This document shows positions 15,483-24,915 of a DNA stretch of 37,884 bases, in pieces. The DNA lies in assembly GCA_964595945.1 (NCBI GenBank), contig CAZQSL010000023.1, forward strand, positions 1 to 37,884, written 5' to 3'. Under the pieces are notes generated by a model. That model was given only the letters and a program-made list of their open reading frames with translations. It was not told the origin of the DNA and ran no database searches. This stretch comes from CAZQSL01 sp964595945 (GTDB taxonomy: Bacteria > UBP15 > UBA6099 > JAJRTR01). A program made the translations under genes and the position numbers. Positions within the stretch are counted from its first letter, which is position 1, and every line of letters starts with the position of its first letter.

Positions 15483-17408
15483 ATGTGCGGAATCTGCGGC
15501 ATACTCAACTACGATGGACTCGACGAATCAGACCTCGGCGCAATATCACGAATGACCGGCTCGCTCAAACATCGCGGCCCCGACGAAACAGCCACATGGC
15601 ATGATGGCCGCATCGCCCTGGGACACACTCGCCTCAGCATCGTCGACATCGACGGCGGCTCACAGCCGATGGCCAGCGAGGACGGCTCGGTGATGACCGT
15701 CTTCAACGGTGAAATCTACAACTTCACCACCCTTCGCGACTATCTCGTCAGAAAAGGCCATGTCTTCAAATCCCGCTCCGACACCGAGGTCATCATCCAC
15801 GGCTACGAATCATACGCCGAGCAGATCACACCGAAACTCGATGGCATGTTCGCCTTCGCAGTGTGGGACGCCGCAGCAGGCACACTAATCCTCGCGCGCG
15901 ACCGCATCGGGAAAAAACCACTCTACTACACCTTCGCAGGCCGCAAGCTTGTATTCGCATCCGAAATCAAGGCACTACTGCTCCACCCGTCCGTACGCCG
16001 CGAGCCCGATATTTCATCGCTATACCACATGCTTTCATTCCAGCACACTCCCGGCGACTCCACGGCATTCAAAGATATCTACAAACTCACCCCCGCAAAT
16101 TTCGCACTCATAAAACCCACCGGCATCTCCCAGCACTGCTACTGGCGCGCCGAAATGATCCCCACCGACCGCAAACACATTGCGCGCAAAAACGTGCTCG
16201 CCCTCCCCGACCTGATACAGGATGCAGTCGAACAACGTCTCATGGGCGACGTCCCGGTCGGCGCATTTCTCAGCGGCGGCGTCGACTCATCAGCCATCGT
16301 CGCTCTCATGAGCCGCCTCATCCCCGGCAATGTACACACGTTTTCCATCGGATTCGATGATGACGACTTCGACGAAACCCACTACGCACGCCTCGTAGCC
16401 GATCGCTTCGACACCATACACACCGAATTCACAGTCACAGGCAACGAACTCCTCGATCACATCCCCTCACTCGTCTGGCACTGCGACGAACCCTTCATGG
16501 ATTCATCCATCCTGCCCTCCTACCTCCTCGCGAAACTCACCCGCGAACATGTCAAAGTCGCTCTCAGCGGCGATGGCGGCGACGAACTTTTCGCCGGCTA
16601 CGAACGCTATATCGCTGACCGCTATCTCCACTATTACAACTATATCCCCGACGGCGTACGCCGCGGATTCCTCTCCACAGCATTCACCATCGGCGCTCGC
16701 CTCACCGCCGACTCCACCGGCAACCGCCTCAACCAGATGGCACGCTTCTCGAAACTCACAGACGCCGAGCGCCACCTCAACTGGTTCTCATTTTTCGACC
16801 CCGCCGACAAGGCTGCACTCTTCGCCCCAGAAGTCACCGAACTCATCTGCAACCTCGACTCCGCAAGCCACATGGAAGCACTCTACGAGCGCGCCTCCGC
16901 CCGCGATCACGATTTCTCCGAACAGCAGTTCCTCGCCGACATCCTCTCATACCTGCCCGAAACGCTCATGATGAAAGTCGACCGAGCAAGCATGGCCGTC
17001 GGCCTCGAAGTCCGCAGCCCCCTACTCTCGAAATCCGTCGCCGAGCTCGCCCTCTCTCTCCCCGCAGACATGAAACTGCGCGGAACAACCACAAAATTCG
17101 TCCTCAAACAGGCCATGCGCAACATCCTTCCCCCCGAAATCATCTACCGCCGCAAACAGGGCTTTCAGGTACCGCTCGACTCATGGTTCCGCGGCCCCCT
17201 TCGCAACACTGTCAGCGAAATCCTCACCGATCCCGCCACCTCCGCGCGCGGCATATTCAACCACAACACCGTCGGCCGCATCCTTGCCGAACACCAGACC
17301 GGCACTCAAAACCACGGACACAAACTGTGGGCGCTCCTCAACATCGAACTCTGGTTCCGCCTCTTCCTCGACGGCCCCGCACCCACCGGCCCCCGCACGC
17401 TGTTCTGA
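15483..17408 (+). CDS. asnB: Asparagine synthase (glutamine-hydrolysing)
   Basis: A 641-residue two-domain amidotransferase. Residues 1-210 are the class II glutaminase domain with the catalytic Cys2 exposed after removal of Met1 (MCGICG), RGPD at 31-34 and FNGEIYN at 74-80. The C-terminal synthetase domain carries the PP-loop SGGVDSS (264-270), SGDGGDELFAGYERY, and the segment MMKVDRASMAVGLEVRSPLL. It converts aspartate, glutamine and ATP to asparagine. Because a glycosyltransferase and a dehydrogenase follow on the same strand, it may instead amidate a sugar or another precursor of a surface polymer; related enzymes of 600-650 residues occur in exopolysaccharide loci. The sequence does not decide between these roles. 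Confidence 0.9.
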   Translation: MCGICGILNYDGLDESDLGAISRMTGSLKHRGPDETATWHDGRIALGHTRLSIVDIDGGSQPMASEDGSVMTVFNGEIYNFTTLRDYLVRKGHVFKSRSDTEVIIHGYESYAEQITPKLDGMFAFAVWDAAAGTLILARDRIGKKPLYYTFAGRKLVFASEIKALLLHPSVRREPDISSLYHMLSFQHTPGDSTAFKDIYKLTPANFALIKPTGISQHCYWRAEMIPTDRKHIARKNVLALPDLIQDAVEQRLMGDVPVGAFLSGGVDSSAIVALMSRLIPGNVHTFSIGFDDDDFDETHYARLVADRFDTIHTEFTVTGNELLDHIPSLVWHCDEPFMDSSILPSYLLAKLTREHVKVALSGDGGDELFAGYERYIADRYLHYYNYIPDGVRRGFLSTAFTIGARLTADSTGNRLNQMARFSKLTDAERHLNWFSFFDPADKAALFAPEVTELICNLDSASHMEALYERASARDHDFSEQQFLADILSYLPETLMMKVDRASMAVGLEVRSPLLSKSVAELALSLPADMKLRGTTTKFVLKQAMRNILPPEIIYRRKQGFQVPLDSWFRGPLRNTVSEILTDPATSARGIFNHNTVGRILAEHQTGTQNHGHKLWALLNIELWFRLFLDGPAPTGPRTLF

Positions 17409-17463
17409 TTTTTTCGCCCCAATTTTCGGAAAGGTTTTCTGTCAAATACTCCGAATGAACTCT

Positions 17464-17483
17464 CCCCGGACTGAAGTCCGGGG
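17464..17483. repeat. Perfect 9-bp palindrome after asnB
   Basis: Arms CCCCGGACT and AGTCCGGGG surround a two-base centre GA. Its partner 64 bases further (17547) has the same layout. No T-run follows, so it is not a standard terminator; it resembles REP-type palindromes. Confidence 0.7.
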
Positions 17484-17546
17484 TATCTCGTCGGCGTCAT
17501 TTCATTCTGTCGATAATAATGCAGACAATGACCGAAAGGATTCCGA

Positions 17547-17566
17547 CCCCGGAATGAATTCCGGAG
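17547..17566. repeat. Related palindrome before the GT4 gene
   Basis: Arms CCCCGGAAT and ATTCCGGAG with the same GA centre and one mismatch. It shares CCCCGGA and the centre with the palindrome at 17464, but the inner arm bases have changed on both sides, keeping the pairing. Confidence 0.65.
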
Positions 17567-17587
17567 AATTCCCTACATTAAAATAAC

Positions 17588-18754
17588 ATGCCCACACGCA
17601 ACGTCATCATCGCCGAAATGAGCCGCAATCTCCACGAAGGGCCGGCGCGTAGCGCCACGCACATAATCCTGTCGCTTGACCCCGCGCGTTACCGTCCCCT
17701 TCCGGCATTCCACACGTTACCCTCCGCCGACCGCGCCGAGCTCACACGTATCATCGCGCCTGCCGTCCCGCACTACATACCCATGCCACGAATATCCTAC
17801 TCGCTCACGCCCCGCACCATGCTCGCGTTCGGCACCGCGCACACCAAGTCCGCAGCAGCTATTGCATCCCTCGCGCGTGAACGGCAGGCATCCCTGATCT
17901 ACATCAATTCCATCGTCAATCTCCACGCGGCAGCCGCGGCCCGCCGCGCTCGCATCCCCTGCGTGCTCATGTCGCGCGAAATGCTCCCCGTCAAAAAATC
18001 AAACATCGCATACACCCGCTGGATATGCTCACGCGCCGCTGTTGTCATCGCGGTTTCTGCCGCCGTGCGCTCGCACTTGGCATATATGGGCATCCCCGAA
18101 AATAGCATCCGCATCATTCGCAACGGCTTAGCCCCTTACTCAATCGACACAGAGAAACGCCACGCCGTACGCGCTTCGCTCGGTTGCCCTGATTCATCTC
18201 CGCTTATCGGCATTGTCGGTACGGTTTCCGAACTCAAGGGCCATCATGTCCTGTTCGATGCAATGCAACTCATCCTGAAGAAAATCCCCGAAGCCCGTCT
18301 CGCCGTCATCGGCGAACCTCAGAGCGACTCGCTCGAATACTTCGCGGCTCTCAAAAATTCGGCACAGGAAAAAGGCATCGCGAACCGCATAACCTACGCT
18401 GGGCGACGCGACGACGCGCTCGACTGCATCGCCTCGCTTGATCTCCTCGCGCAACCGTCCGTACTCGACGACTCGCTGCCGCGCACCGTGCTGGAAGCCA
18501 TGTCCGCAGGCGTGCCAGTCACCGCGTCGCGTATCGGCGGTATCCCTGAAATGGTCGCTGACAACGAAACGGGCATACTCTTTTCCCCCGGCAATTCTAC
18601 AGCGCTTGCCGGAGCAGCCATCCGTATCCTTTCTGATACTGCTATCCGCGACTCATATTCGACAGCAGCCGTCGAACGAGTGAAAACGCATTTCGACCCC
18701 GCCCGTCAGTGCGGACTTCTCATGCAGGCTTTCGACGATGCTCTGGCGAAATGA
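17588..18754 (+). CDS. Glycosyltransferase, GT4-like (GT-B fold)
   Basis: A 388-residue cytoplasmic or membrane-associated glycosyltransferase. The C-terminal half is a clear GT4 donor-binding domain: GIVGTVSELKGHHVLFDA near 208, RITYAGRRDDALDCIASLDLL, and the retaining EX7E region PRTVLEAMSAGVPVTASRIGGIPEMV near 300-325. The N-terminal half (RNVIIAEMSRNLHEGPARSA) is the variable acceptor domain. The donor and acceptor cannot be read from sequence. It starts 180 bases after asnB with two palindromes between, and a dehydrogenase gene follows after about 120 bases. The group may act in capsule or exopolysaccharide synthesis. Confidence 0.88.
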   Translation: MPTRNVIIAEMSRNLHEGPARSATHIILSLDPARYRPLPAFHTLPSADRAELTRIIAPAVPHYIPMPRISYSLTPRTMLAFGTAHTKSAAAIASLARERQASLIYINSIVNLHAAAAARRARIPCVLMSREMLPVKKSNIAYTRWICSRAAVVIAVSAAVRSHLAYMGIPENSIRIIRNGLAPYSIDTEKRHAVRASLGCPDSSPLIGIVGTVSELKGHHVLFDAMQLILKKIPEARLAVIGEPQSDSLEYFAALKNSAQEKGIANRITYAGRRDDALDCIASLDLLAQPSVLDDSLPRTVLEAMSAGVPVTASRIGGIPEMVADNETGILFSPGNSTALAGAAIRILSDTAIRDSYSTAAVERVKTHFDPARQCGLLMQAFDDALAK

Positions 18755-18877
18755 ATGCGCGACGTATCGTTTTTTTACCATTCACAAGAAATCTGCCATC
18801 GACTGCTGTCTAAAAGCTATACGCAATCCGCACGATTGCACACTCGAAACATTGCGCAAAGGCAATAGTGAGGTACC

Positions 18878-19648
18878 ATGAATAAGGCAATAGTGATCGG
18901 GGCAAGCGCCGGGATCGGACGAGCCATCGCCCGCGAACTCGCCTGCTGTGGCTATTCGGTCGGAGTGACGGCACGCCGCACCGATCGCCTTGACCAACTC
19001 CGCGATGCACAGCCCGGCATTTCGTGTGTACGCCACATGGATGTCACCGATTTTTCGGACGCGCGTCAGGTGCTTTCCGAAATGATCAAAGAAATGGGCG
19101 GCCTTGACCTGATAGTCATCAATGCCGGTGTCGACTGCTACAATCCCGATCTCTCTCTCGAACGCCTCCGCTGGGCGATAGACACCAACGTGACCGGATT
19201 CGCCTCGCTCGCCGACGCGGCCTATGACCATTTCGCAAATAACGGCGGCGGCCACTTATGCGGAATGTCATCTTTCGCCGCCCTCAGGGGCAACGCCCTT
19301 TTCCCAACCTACAGCGCAACGAAAGCATTTGTGTCCAATTATATGGAAGGTCTGCTGCTGCGCGCCAGAGCCAATAATCTTGCAATCCGAGTCACTGACA
19401 TCAGGCCGGGATTCGTGGACACGCAGATGACCGAGGGACAGCCAGGGATGTTCTGGCTTGCGACACCAGAAAAAGTGGCGGCTGAAATCTGCCGCGCCAT
19501 TCGCCGTGGCAAACGCATCGCTTATGTGCCGCGACGGTGGGAACTGCTTGCCAGATTAATTCACCCCATGCCATTCCGTCTACTCACACTGCTCACACGA
19601 GATTCGGCCACTTTCGACTGGCAACCTCATTCGTCCCGCAAAACATGA
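18878..19648 (+). CDS. Short-chain dehydrogenase/reductase (SDR)
   Basis: A 256-residue NAD(P)-dependent oxidoreductase of the classical SDR type. The cofactor loop is GASAGIG (8-14), followed by NAG (82-84), the catalytic Ser131 or Ser132, Tyr145 and Lys149 in YSATKA, and Asn104. The basic residues after the second strand (TARRTDR) favour NADP. GAGG lies four bases before the ATG. The C-terminal RLIHPMPFRLLTLLTR is hydrophobic, as in SDRs that touch membranes. The substrate is unknown. It may be co-transcribed with the GT4 gene. Confidence 0.85.
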   Translation: MNKAIVIGASAGIGRAIARELACCGYSVGVTARRTDRLDQLRDAQPGISCVRHMDVTDFSDARQVLSEMIKEMGGLDLIVINAGVDCYNPDLSLERLRWAIDTNVTGFASLADAAYDHFANNGGGHLCGMSSFAALRGNALFPTYSATKAFVSNYMEGLLLRARANNLAIRVTDIRPGFVDTQMTEGQPGMFWLATPEKVAAEICRAIRRGKRIAYVPRRWELLARLIHPMPFRLLTLLTRDSATFDWQPHSSRKT

Positions 19649-19742
19649 TCAGGATCACACTTTTTTTCCTGGTATATGAAAGTCAATCAATCAACTTTTC
19701 CATATAATAACACATAGGGCAAAGACAACTTATGGAGTTTAT

Positions 19743-22025
19743 ATGTATTCATCACTGTTCCACTTCCAAAAACGATCCGTCATTGTTATCGCATTAACAT
19801 TTCTCATGTCGGCATCAATAGCGGCCGCAGCGCGCGCTGACCTCGACAGTGATGTGTTTAACACCTACATGTACTACAATGCTCCCGATGGATCAGCAGC
19901 AAGGAATGTTGCCAGAGCTGCTTTCAAAGGCTCAGCGCCAACCATCGACGCCACTCTCGCCTCTCTGCAAGTCGTCCGCAACTGGGACAGGCTCCGCCCC
20001 GAAACACGGGCAAAGCTCTCTCCCTACATTTCTCTTTCCGACTGGAAAACCGGAGCGCGATCCGTCAATGTCAGCGCCTCCTACAACTGCAGAACCCGGC
20101 TCAATGCCGACTCCAACACCCATAACAGCTCCACGTCCCATTTCAACATCTACTACACGACATCCGGCTCCGACGCGTCAACTCAATCCTACATCAACAG
20201 CCTCCGCGTGATGTTTGAAGAAATCTGGGCACACGAAATCACGACGCTCGGCTACCCGGCTCCCAGATTTTCGTCCGGCAGCACCAGAATGAACGTCTAT
20301 GTCTGCGATATCCTCGGAGGCACAGGCAACATACTTGGCCGCGCAAATACCGACACCACATATTCCGACAACACGGCATCCACCTACATCGAGCTTGACA
20401 ACGACTATGCCGGCACCGATCTCCACGGCCTCACGGCCATTCAGTTCGCCGAAGTTACCATGGCACACGAATTTTTCCACGCCGTACAGTTCGGCATCAA
20501 CTACGTTGCAGCCTCCTACTGGCTGATGGAAGCCACGGCAGTATGGATGGAAGACGAGGTCTATCCCGACTACAACGACTACGTCGAGCAATACGTCGTG
20601 AGCCGCTTCCAGCGGCTCGACACCCCAATAGACACATTCAGCAACTCAACAACCGACCAGTATGGCTCATCGATCTTCATCAAATACATCACCGAATCCA
20701 TCGACGCCCCCTCATTCGTCTTCGACGTATGGGACAGCATCAATGACCAGTGCCGTGACATAGGCATTTCGAGCGTTCCTGACTGGTGCCCTGAGACATC
20801 CACGCAAATTCCGCTGTTCGAAACCCTCTTCGCAGCGAAAAGCACAAGCGTCAAAAACGTATTCCGGGGATTCAACACCGCCAACTATACAAAAGACTAC
20901 GAAGACGGAACACTATCTGTTTTTCCCCGCGCATCCTACACCGACGTCACTGTCGCCAACAACATTGCCACAGCCGACCAGACTATCGCCAGCTCGACTC
21001 TCAAGCACCTGTCCGCAAAATTCTATAGACTGACCGCGCCCGCCACAATCCCCGACAGCGGCATCATCGCCAGCTTCGAGGGCGCTACCGCCGGCACATG
21101 GCAAGTCGCCCTCATCAAGGAACTCTCAGGCGGTTCTTATTCTACTTCATACATGACGATCGACCCCTCGACCGGCAGGGGCACTCTCGCTCTCGACGGA
21201 TTCGGCACCCAGTACAACAACGCCGTCCTTGTCGTCAACAACGCAAAATACTTCACTACATTCCCCTCATACGAATCCGGCGACCAATTCACCCTCAAAC
21301 TCACCGAAGGCACCGGCATCATTCCACCCGTGACAGCCATCGAAGACAGCTCGACCGCAATCGGCTCATCATCTTTCACGCCAGCCCACGCATTCAGATT
21401 TTCCTTCAACCAGTCCGGCACCATTTCGACTCTCAAGTACAGCGTCATTGCCGCCGGCAACACCGCGCTCGTCAAGGAATGGATGCTCTACCGCGACACC
21501 AACGGCAACAACATCATCGACTCGGGCGACGTATTCCTCAAGACCGTATCCTCGACGTCAGCATCATCCATCACATTCAGCGGACTCACCGAACCCATTA
21601 CCTCCGGCAATTCCTACAACTACCTCGTAGCCGTACGTGTCGGCAGTTCTCCCGCAACCAAGACAATCGGATCGGCCACAACAGCCGGAATTGTCCCGTT
21701 CTATCCAGGAGCCCCCCCCTCCTCAACGGCAATGGCACTCATACTAAGTCTGCTCGCAATGACCGGCGGCATCGTCGCATTCACCGCATCTCGAAAAGGT
21801 ATTATCCGCGCTGCCTCCATCTGCGTAGCTCTCACAGCCACAGCATTTATCGCAACCGGCTGCGGCGGCGGCGGCAGCTCATCAACATCCACCCCGATTT
21901 CCGGCGAAGCCACTCTCCGGCTCACCATCGCTCCGGCAGACATCACCTTCACCGACGGCTTGGGCAATCCCATCACGCTCACAGGCTCATCGATCACGGG
22001 GGCGACCATCACCATCACACAATAA
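19743..22025 (+). CDS. Secreted putative metalloprotease, MXAN_6640-like, with unusual C-terminus
   Basis: A 760-residue exported protein. A Sec signal peptide occupies residues 1-32 (ends AAAARA). The zinc site is HEFFH at 242-246 with Glu263 in LMEATAVWMEDEV, the arrangement of the MXAN_6640-type putative metalloproteases. Residues 350-530 look like beta-rich domains. Residues 535-650 resemble a repeat-type domain with the Ca-binding-like segment DTNGNNIIDSGD. The end is odd: a hydrophobic helix (about 662-680), basic residues RKG, a second hydrophobic helix (687-704), then TGCGGGGSSS, which has the form of a lipoprotein signal peptide and lipobox (Cys707), and 53 more residues. GGAG precedes the ATG; TATAAT at 19703 is a likely -10 with no clear -35. 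Confidence 0.75.
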   Translation: MYSSLFHFQKRSVIVIALTFLMSASIAAAARADLDSDVFNTYMYYNAPDGSAARNVARAAFKGSAPTIDATLASLQVVRNWDRLRPETRAKLSPYISLSDWKTGARSVNVSASYNCRTRLNADSNTHNSSTSHFNIYYTTSGSDASTQSYINSLRVMFEEIWAHEITTLGYPAPRFSSGSTRMNVYVCDILGGTGNILGRANTDTTYSDNTASTYIELDNDYAGTDLHGLTAIQFAEVTMAHEFFHAVQFGINYVAASYWLMEATAVWMEDEVYPDYNDYVEQYVVSRFQRLDTPIDTFSNSTTDQYGSSIFIKYITESIDAPSFVFDVWDSINDQCRDIGISSVPDWCPETSTQIPLFETLFAAKSTSVKNVFRGFNTANYTKDYEDGTLSVFPRASYTDVTVANNIATADQTIASSTLKHLSAKFYRLTAPATIPDSGIIASFEGATAGTWQVALIKELSGGSYSTSYMTIDPSTGRGTLALDGFGTQYNNAVLVVNNAKYFTTFPSYESGDQFTLKLTEGTGIIPPVTAIEDSSTAIGSSSFTPAHAFRFSFNQSGTISTLKYSVIAAGNTALVKEWMLYRDTNGNNIIDSGDVFLKTVSSTSASSITFSGLTEPITSGNSYNYLVAVRVGSSPATKTIGSATTAGIVPFYPGAPPSSTAMALILSLLAMTGGIVAFTASRKGIIRAASICVALTATAFIATGCGGGGSSSTSTPISGEATLRLTIAPADITFTDGLGNPITLTGSSITGATITITQ

Positions 22026-22046
22026 ACACACATATATCAGCCAAGC

Positions 22047-22067
22047 ACTGCCAGTATACACGGCAGT
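22047..22067 (+). terminator. Weak hairpin after the metalloprotease gene
   Basis: Arms ACTGCC and GGCAGT enclose a nine-base loop 22 bases after the stop codon. Only TTTC follows, so it is a poor intrinsic terminator, but nothing better lies before the repeat element. Confidence 0.3.
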
Positions 22068-22141
22068 TTCAGCATGGCCTTATCATACCAATTAACATGG
22101 ATGAGACGTATAGGGGGCGAAGACCCCGTCCAAAATAAAAC

Positions 22142-22503
22142 CTGATTACCCCTGAAACTCAGATAGTCAAAATATGAACAAGATTCTTCGCTTCGCTCAG
22201 AATGACAGACATACATGCGAATCAGTTCAAAGCGCGCGAGGTTTGTTGTCAGCCTGAATTCACCCCTTTATACGCAACGCAATATGTTTTTTCGCATAAA
22301 CAAGTAGCATTACCCTGTATGGACTATTTATCATGCTATAACATGCGTAATTACTTATTGCGTTGTGTATAGCTTGCTTTCTATGGTGTCATTCTGAGCG
22401 AAGCGAAGAATCTTGCTTGGCACTTTCACATTATTCTTGAAATGCTCATGTTTTTCAGCAATAGCAAGCTGCATCACCAATACTGAGTTTCAGGGGTAAT
22501 CAG
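22142..22503. mobile_element. MITE-like element with nested inverted repeats
   Basis: The 362-bp stretch begins and ends with perfect 21-base inverted repeats (22142-22162 and 22483-22503; CTGATTACCCCTG... at the left). Inside them are perfect 28-base inverted repeats (22180-22207 and 22387-22414; centred on CTTCGCTTCGCTCAG). No open frame of note lies between, and no transposase. No clear target-site duplication is seen. Partial copies of its end occur at 31, 25278 and 37208. It sits between two convergent genes. A non-autonomous transposon or an intergenic repeat unit are the two readings. Confidence 0.7.
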
Positions 22504-22541
22504 TTTGCTTTTTGATTAGCAGCTTGGTATGAGTTGCCAAA

Positions 22542-22745
22542 CTATTCTGGAGGCATTTCGCGCATTTTTTCGCCTTCGCAATCGTGATTGTCCGCATGCT
22601 CGCTGCATGGTTTGCCGGTTGCGCTGCAATCGTGTCCGCAACCGCATGTAGTCTTGCCGGACATCGTCCCCTTGACCTTCACTGTCGCATACCATGCAAG
22701 GCATACTCCGACACCGGCGAGTACGGCATAATCTGATATTGTCAT
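22542..22745 (-). CDS. FeoB-associated Cys-rich membrane protein
   Basis: A 67-residue peptide with one N-terminal membrane helix (YAVLAGVGVCLAWYATVKV). A cysteine-rich tail follows with CGCGHDC, PCSEH and HDCEG. This is the layout of the small proteins that often follow feoB; they may help to assemble or regulate the ferrous iron transporter, but the role is not proven. It begins five bases after the feoB stop, so the three genes form one operon. The upstream in-frame extension lies inside feoB and is not homologous to anything, so the ATG at 22745 was chosen. Confidence 0.8.
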   Translation of the reverse strand: MTISDYAVLAGVGVCLAWYATVKVKGTMSGKTTCGCGHDCSATGKPCSEHADNHDCEGEKMREMPPE

Positions 22746-22750
22746 CGAAA

Positions 22751-24913
22751 TCACCCCATTCCGATGCCGGCGGCGCTGCCTATCTGATAGACGAGCAGAC
22801 ATGTTACCCAGGCAAATCCGGTGTAATACACTATCGAAAAAACTGTCCATTTCCATGATCTTGTTTCGCGATAGATGACAATAAGCGTAACCATGCAGGG
22901 GATCGTAAGGAGCGTAAAAAGCATCACGACAAAGGCAACGAGCGGGTTGAACGAAGGATCGTTCAGGAGTCTGTCACGCAGGTCCCTGGATTTTTCGTCC
23001 GCATCACTGACACTGTAGATCGTGCCCATCGTGCTGACGACGGCTTCCTTGGCGACGAATCCCGAGAGTATGGCGATATTGGATTTCCAGTTGAGACCAA
23101 GCGGCGACATGAAAGGCTCCATTGCGTGACCGATGCGGCCTGCGAACGAATTTTCGAGTTGGAGCGAGGATATCCGGGCTTCGATTTCAGCCGCTTTTTC
23201 TTCTGTCGCCGTGGCAAGCTGCTTTTCGAGCTGCGCCCTGCCCCGGAAATTCTGCGGCACCGCCGTGAGGAACCACATTAACACGCTGATAAAAAGAATG
23301 ACGGTACCAGCCTTCTTGAGATACTGCCAGGCTCTGTCCCACAATTGCATCGCCACGCTCCGTGCGGTCGGCAACTTGTAGTCCGGAAGTTCCATGACAA
23401 ATGGGGTCGACGCGCCCTTGAGGACAAACCCGCGCAACAGCATCGCCGTGATCACCGCTGCGGCTATGCCGATCATGTACATCGAAAAAATCACTTTGCC
23501 GGCAACTTTTTCACTAAAAAACGCGCCCGCAAGCAGGAGATATACAGGCAGCCGGGCGCCGCAGCTCATAAACGGGACGGTGAGGATCGTGACAAGTCTG
23601 TCACGCCTGTTTTCAAGTGTGCGGGCGGCCATGACTGCAGGCACGTTGCATCCGAATCCCACGAGCATGGGAATGAACGATTTCCCATGAAGTCCCACCC
23701 GATGCATAACCCGGTCCATGATGAAGGCCGCACGCGACATGTACCCCGTGTCTTCGAGCAGCGCAAGCGCAAAAAACAGTATCAGAATGTTGGGCAGAAA
23801 AACCACGATTCCGCCCACGCCGCCAATTATGCCGTCTACGATGAGCGACTTGAGCATGCCATCCGGCAGTAGTCCGGAAACCGTATCGCCAAGCCACACG
23901 AATCCCGTGTCAATCCAGCCCATGGGATATGCTCCGAGCGTAAATGTGGCTTCGAACGTCAGCCACATGAGGACAAAAAACAGTGGCAGCCCGATCAGCC
24001 GGCTTGTGACAACCGAGTCGATCCTGTCAGAAATGGTCCTCTTTTCATACACTGCCGTATAAGACACTGCCTTTGAGACGACTGAATTGATGAAGTCATA
24101 TCGTTGAGTGGCAATCAGCGTGTCAGCACTTTCTCCACAGAGATCGTTTATCTCTTTGCGACAGGCTTCAGCAGTCTTGATCAGCGAAACGCCGGTTGAT
24201 GCCTTCGCCATTTCGACGACAGATCTGTCATCTTCGATCAGCTTCAGCGCGAGCCACCTTATCGGATATGCGTCCAGCCCCCCGTGTTTTTCGATCGCTG
24301 CCGACAGCACGGATATCTGCTTTTCGATGACATCGGAATACCTGAATTTGAAAGAATCCGGCGACGGCTCTTTCGCTGGTATTTTTTTGATCACATCCGC
24401 AAGTACGGCACGGCTCTGTTTCCTGGTGGCAACCATCGGCACGACCGGCACACCGAGCCTGACGGCAAGTTCTTCATCATTTATGACAATCCCGCGCGCA
24501 CGCGCCACATCGCTCATGTTAAGCGCGACTACCACATTTGCGCCGAGTTCGATCAGTTGTATGGTGAGATAAAGATTGCGTTCGAGGCTTGCCGCGTCGA
24601 CCACGTCCACGACTACATCCGGCGCGTCTCTCGTGACAAAATCCCGCGCCACTATTTCTTCGAGCGAATATGCCGTAAGGCTGTAAGTACCTGGCAAATC
24701 GACAACATCATATATATTTTCACCATAGGTGAAAATACCCTGTTTTTTCTCGACTGTAACACCGGGCCAGTTGCCAGTATGCTGTCTCGCGCCAGTAAGC
24801 GTGTTGAAAAGAGTGGTCTTACCCGTATTGGGCTGCCCCGCGAGTGCGATCGAAAACCTGTTATCCGGCCGTCCGGTTCTTCCCCTCTTGTTTATACCAA
24901 GAGCAGATTTCAT
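22751..24913 (-). CDS. feoB: Ferrous iron transport protein B
   Basis: A 720-residue inner-membrane Fe(II) transporter. The N-terminal G domain has G1 GQPNTGKTT (26-34), the switch region NWPGVTVEKKQG, G3 DLPGTYSL, and G4-like NMSD. The helical GDI domain follows to about 280. The membrane part contains two Gate motifs, PFMSCGARLPVY and the GCNVPAVM region, and later PCMVTLIVIYRE. Length and motifs are complete. I chose the ATG at 24913, with AAGGGAG at a good distance. An ATG six bases upstream would give an ATGA overlap with feoA but has no space for a ribosome site. It follows feoA directly and is probably iron-repressed with it. Confidence 0.96.
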   Translation of the reverse strand: MKSALGINKRGRTGRPDNRFSIALAGQPNTGKTTLFNTLTGARQHTGNWPGVTVEKKQGIFTYGENIYDVVDLPGTYSLTAYSLEEIVARDFVTRDAPDVVVDVVDAASLERNLYLTIQLIELGANVVVALNMSDVARARGIVINDEELAVRLGVPVVPMVATRKQSRAVLADVIKKIPAKEPSPDSFKFRYSDVIEKQISVLSAAIEKHGGLDAYPIRWLALKLIEDDRSVVEMAKASTGVSLIKTAEACRKEINDLCGESADTLIATQRYDFINSVVSKAVSYTAVYEKRTISDRIDSVVTSRLIGLPLFFVLMWLTFEATFTLGAYPMGWIDTGFVWLGDTVSGLLPDGMLKSLIVDGIIGGVGGIVVFLPNILILFFALALLEDTGYMSRAAFIMDRVMHRVGLHGKSFIPMLVGFGCNVPAVMAARTLENRRDRLVTILTVPFMSCGARLPVYLLLAGAFFSEKVAGKVIFSMYMIGIAAAVITAMLLRGFVLKGASTPFVMELPDYKLPTARSVAMQLWDRAWQYLKKAGTVILFISVLMWFLTAVPQNFRGRAQLEKQLATATEEKAAEIEARISSLQLENSFAGRIGHAMEPFMSPLGLNWKSNIAILSGFVAKEAVVSTMGTIYSVSDADEKSRDLRDRLLNDPSFNPLVAFVVMLFTLLTIPCMVTLIVIYRETRSWKWTVFSIVYYTGFAWVTCLLVYQIGSAAGIGMG

Positions 24914-24915
24914 AT

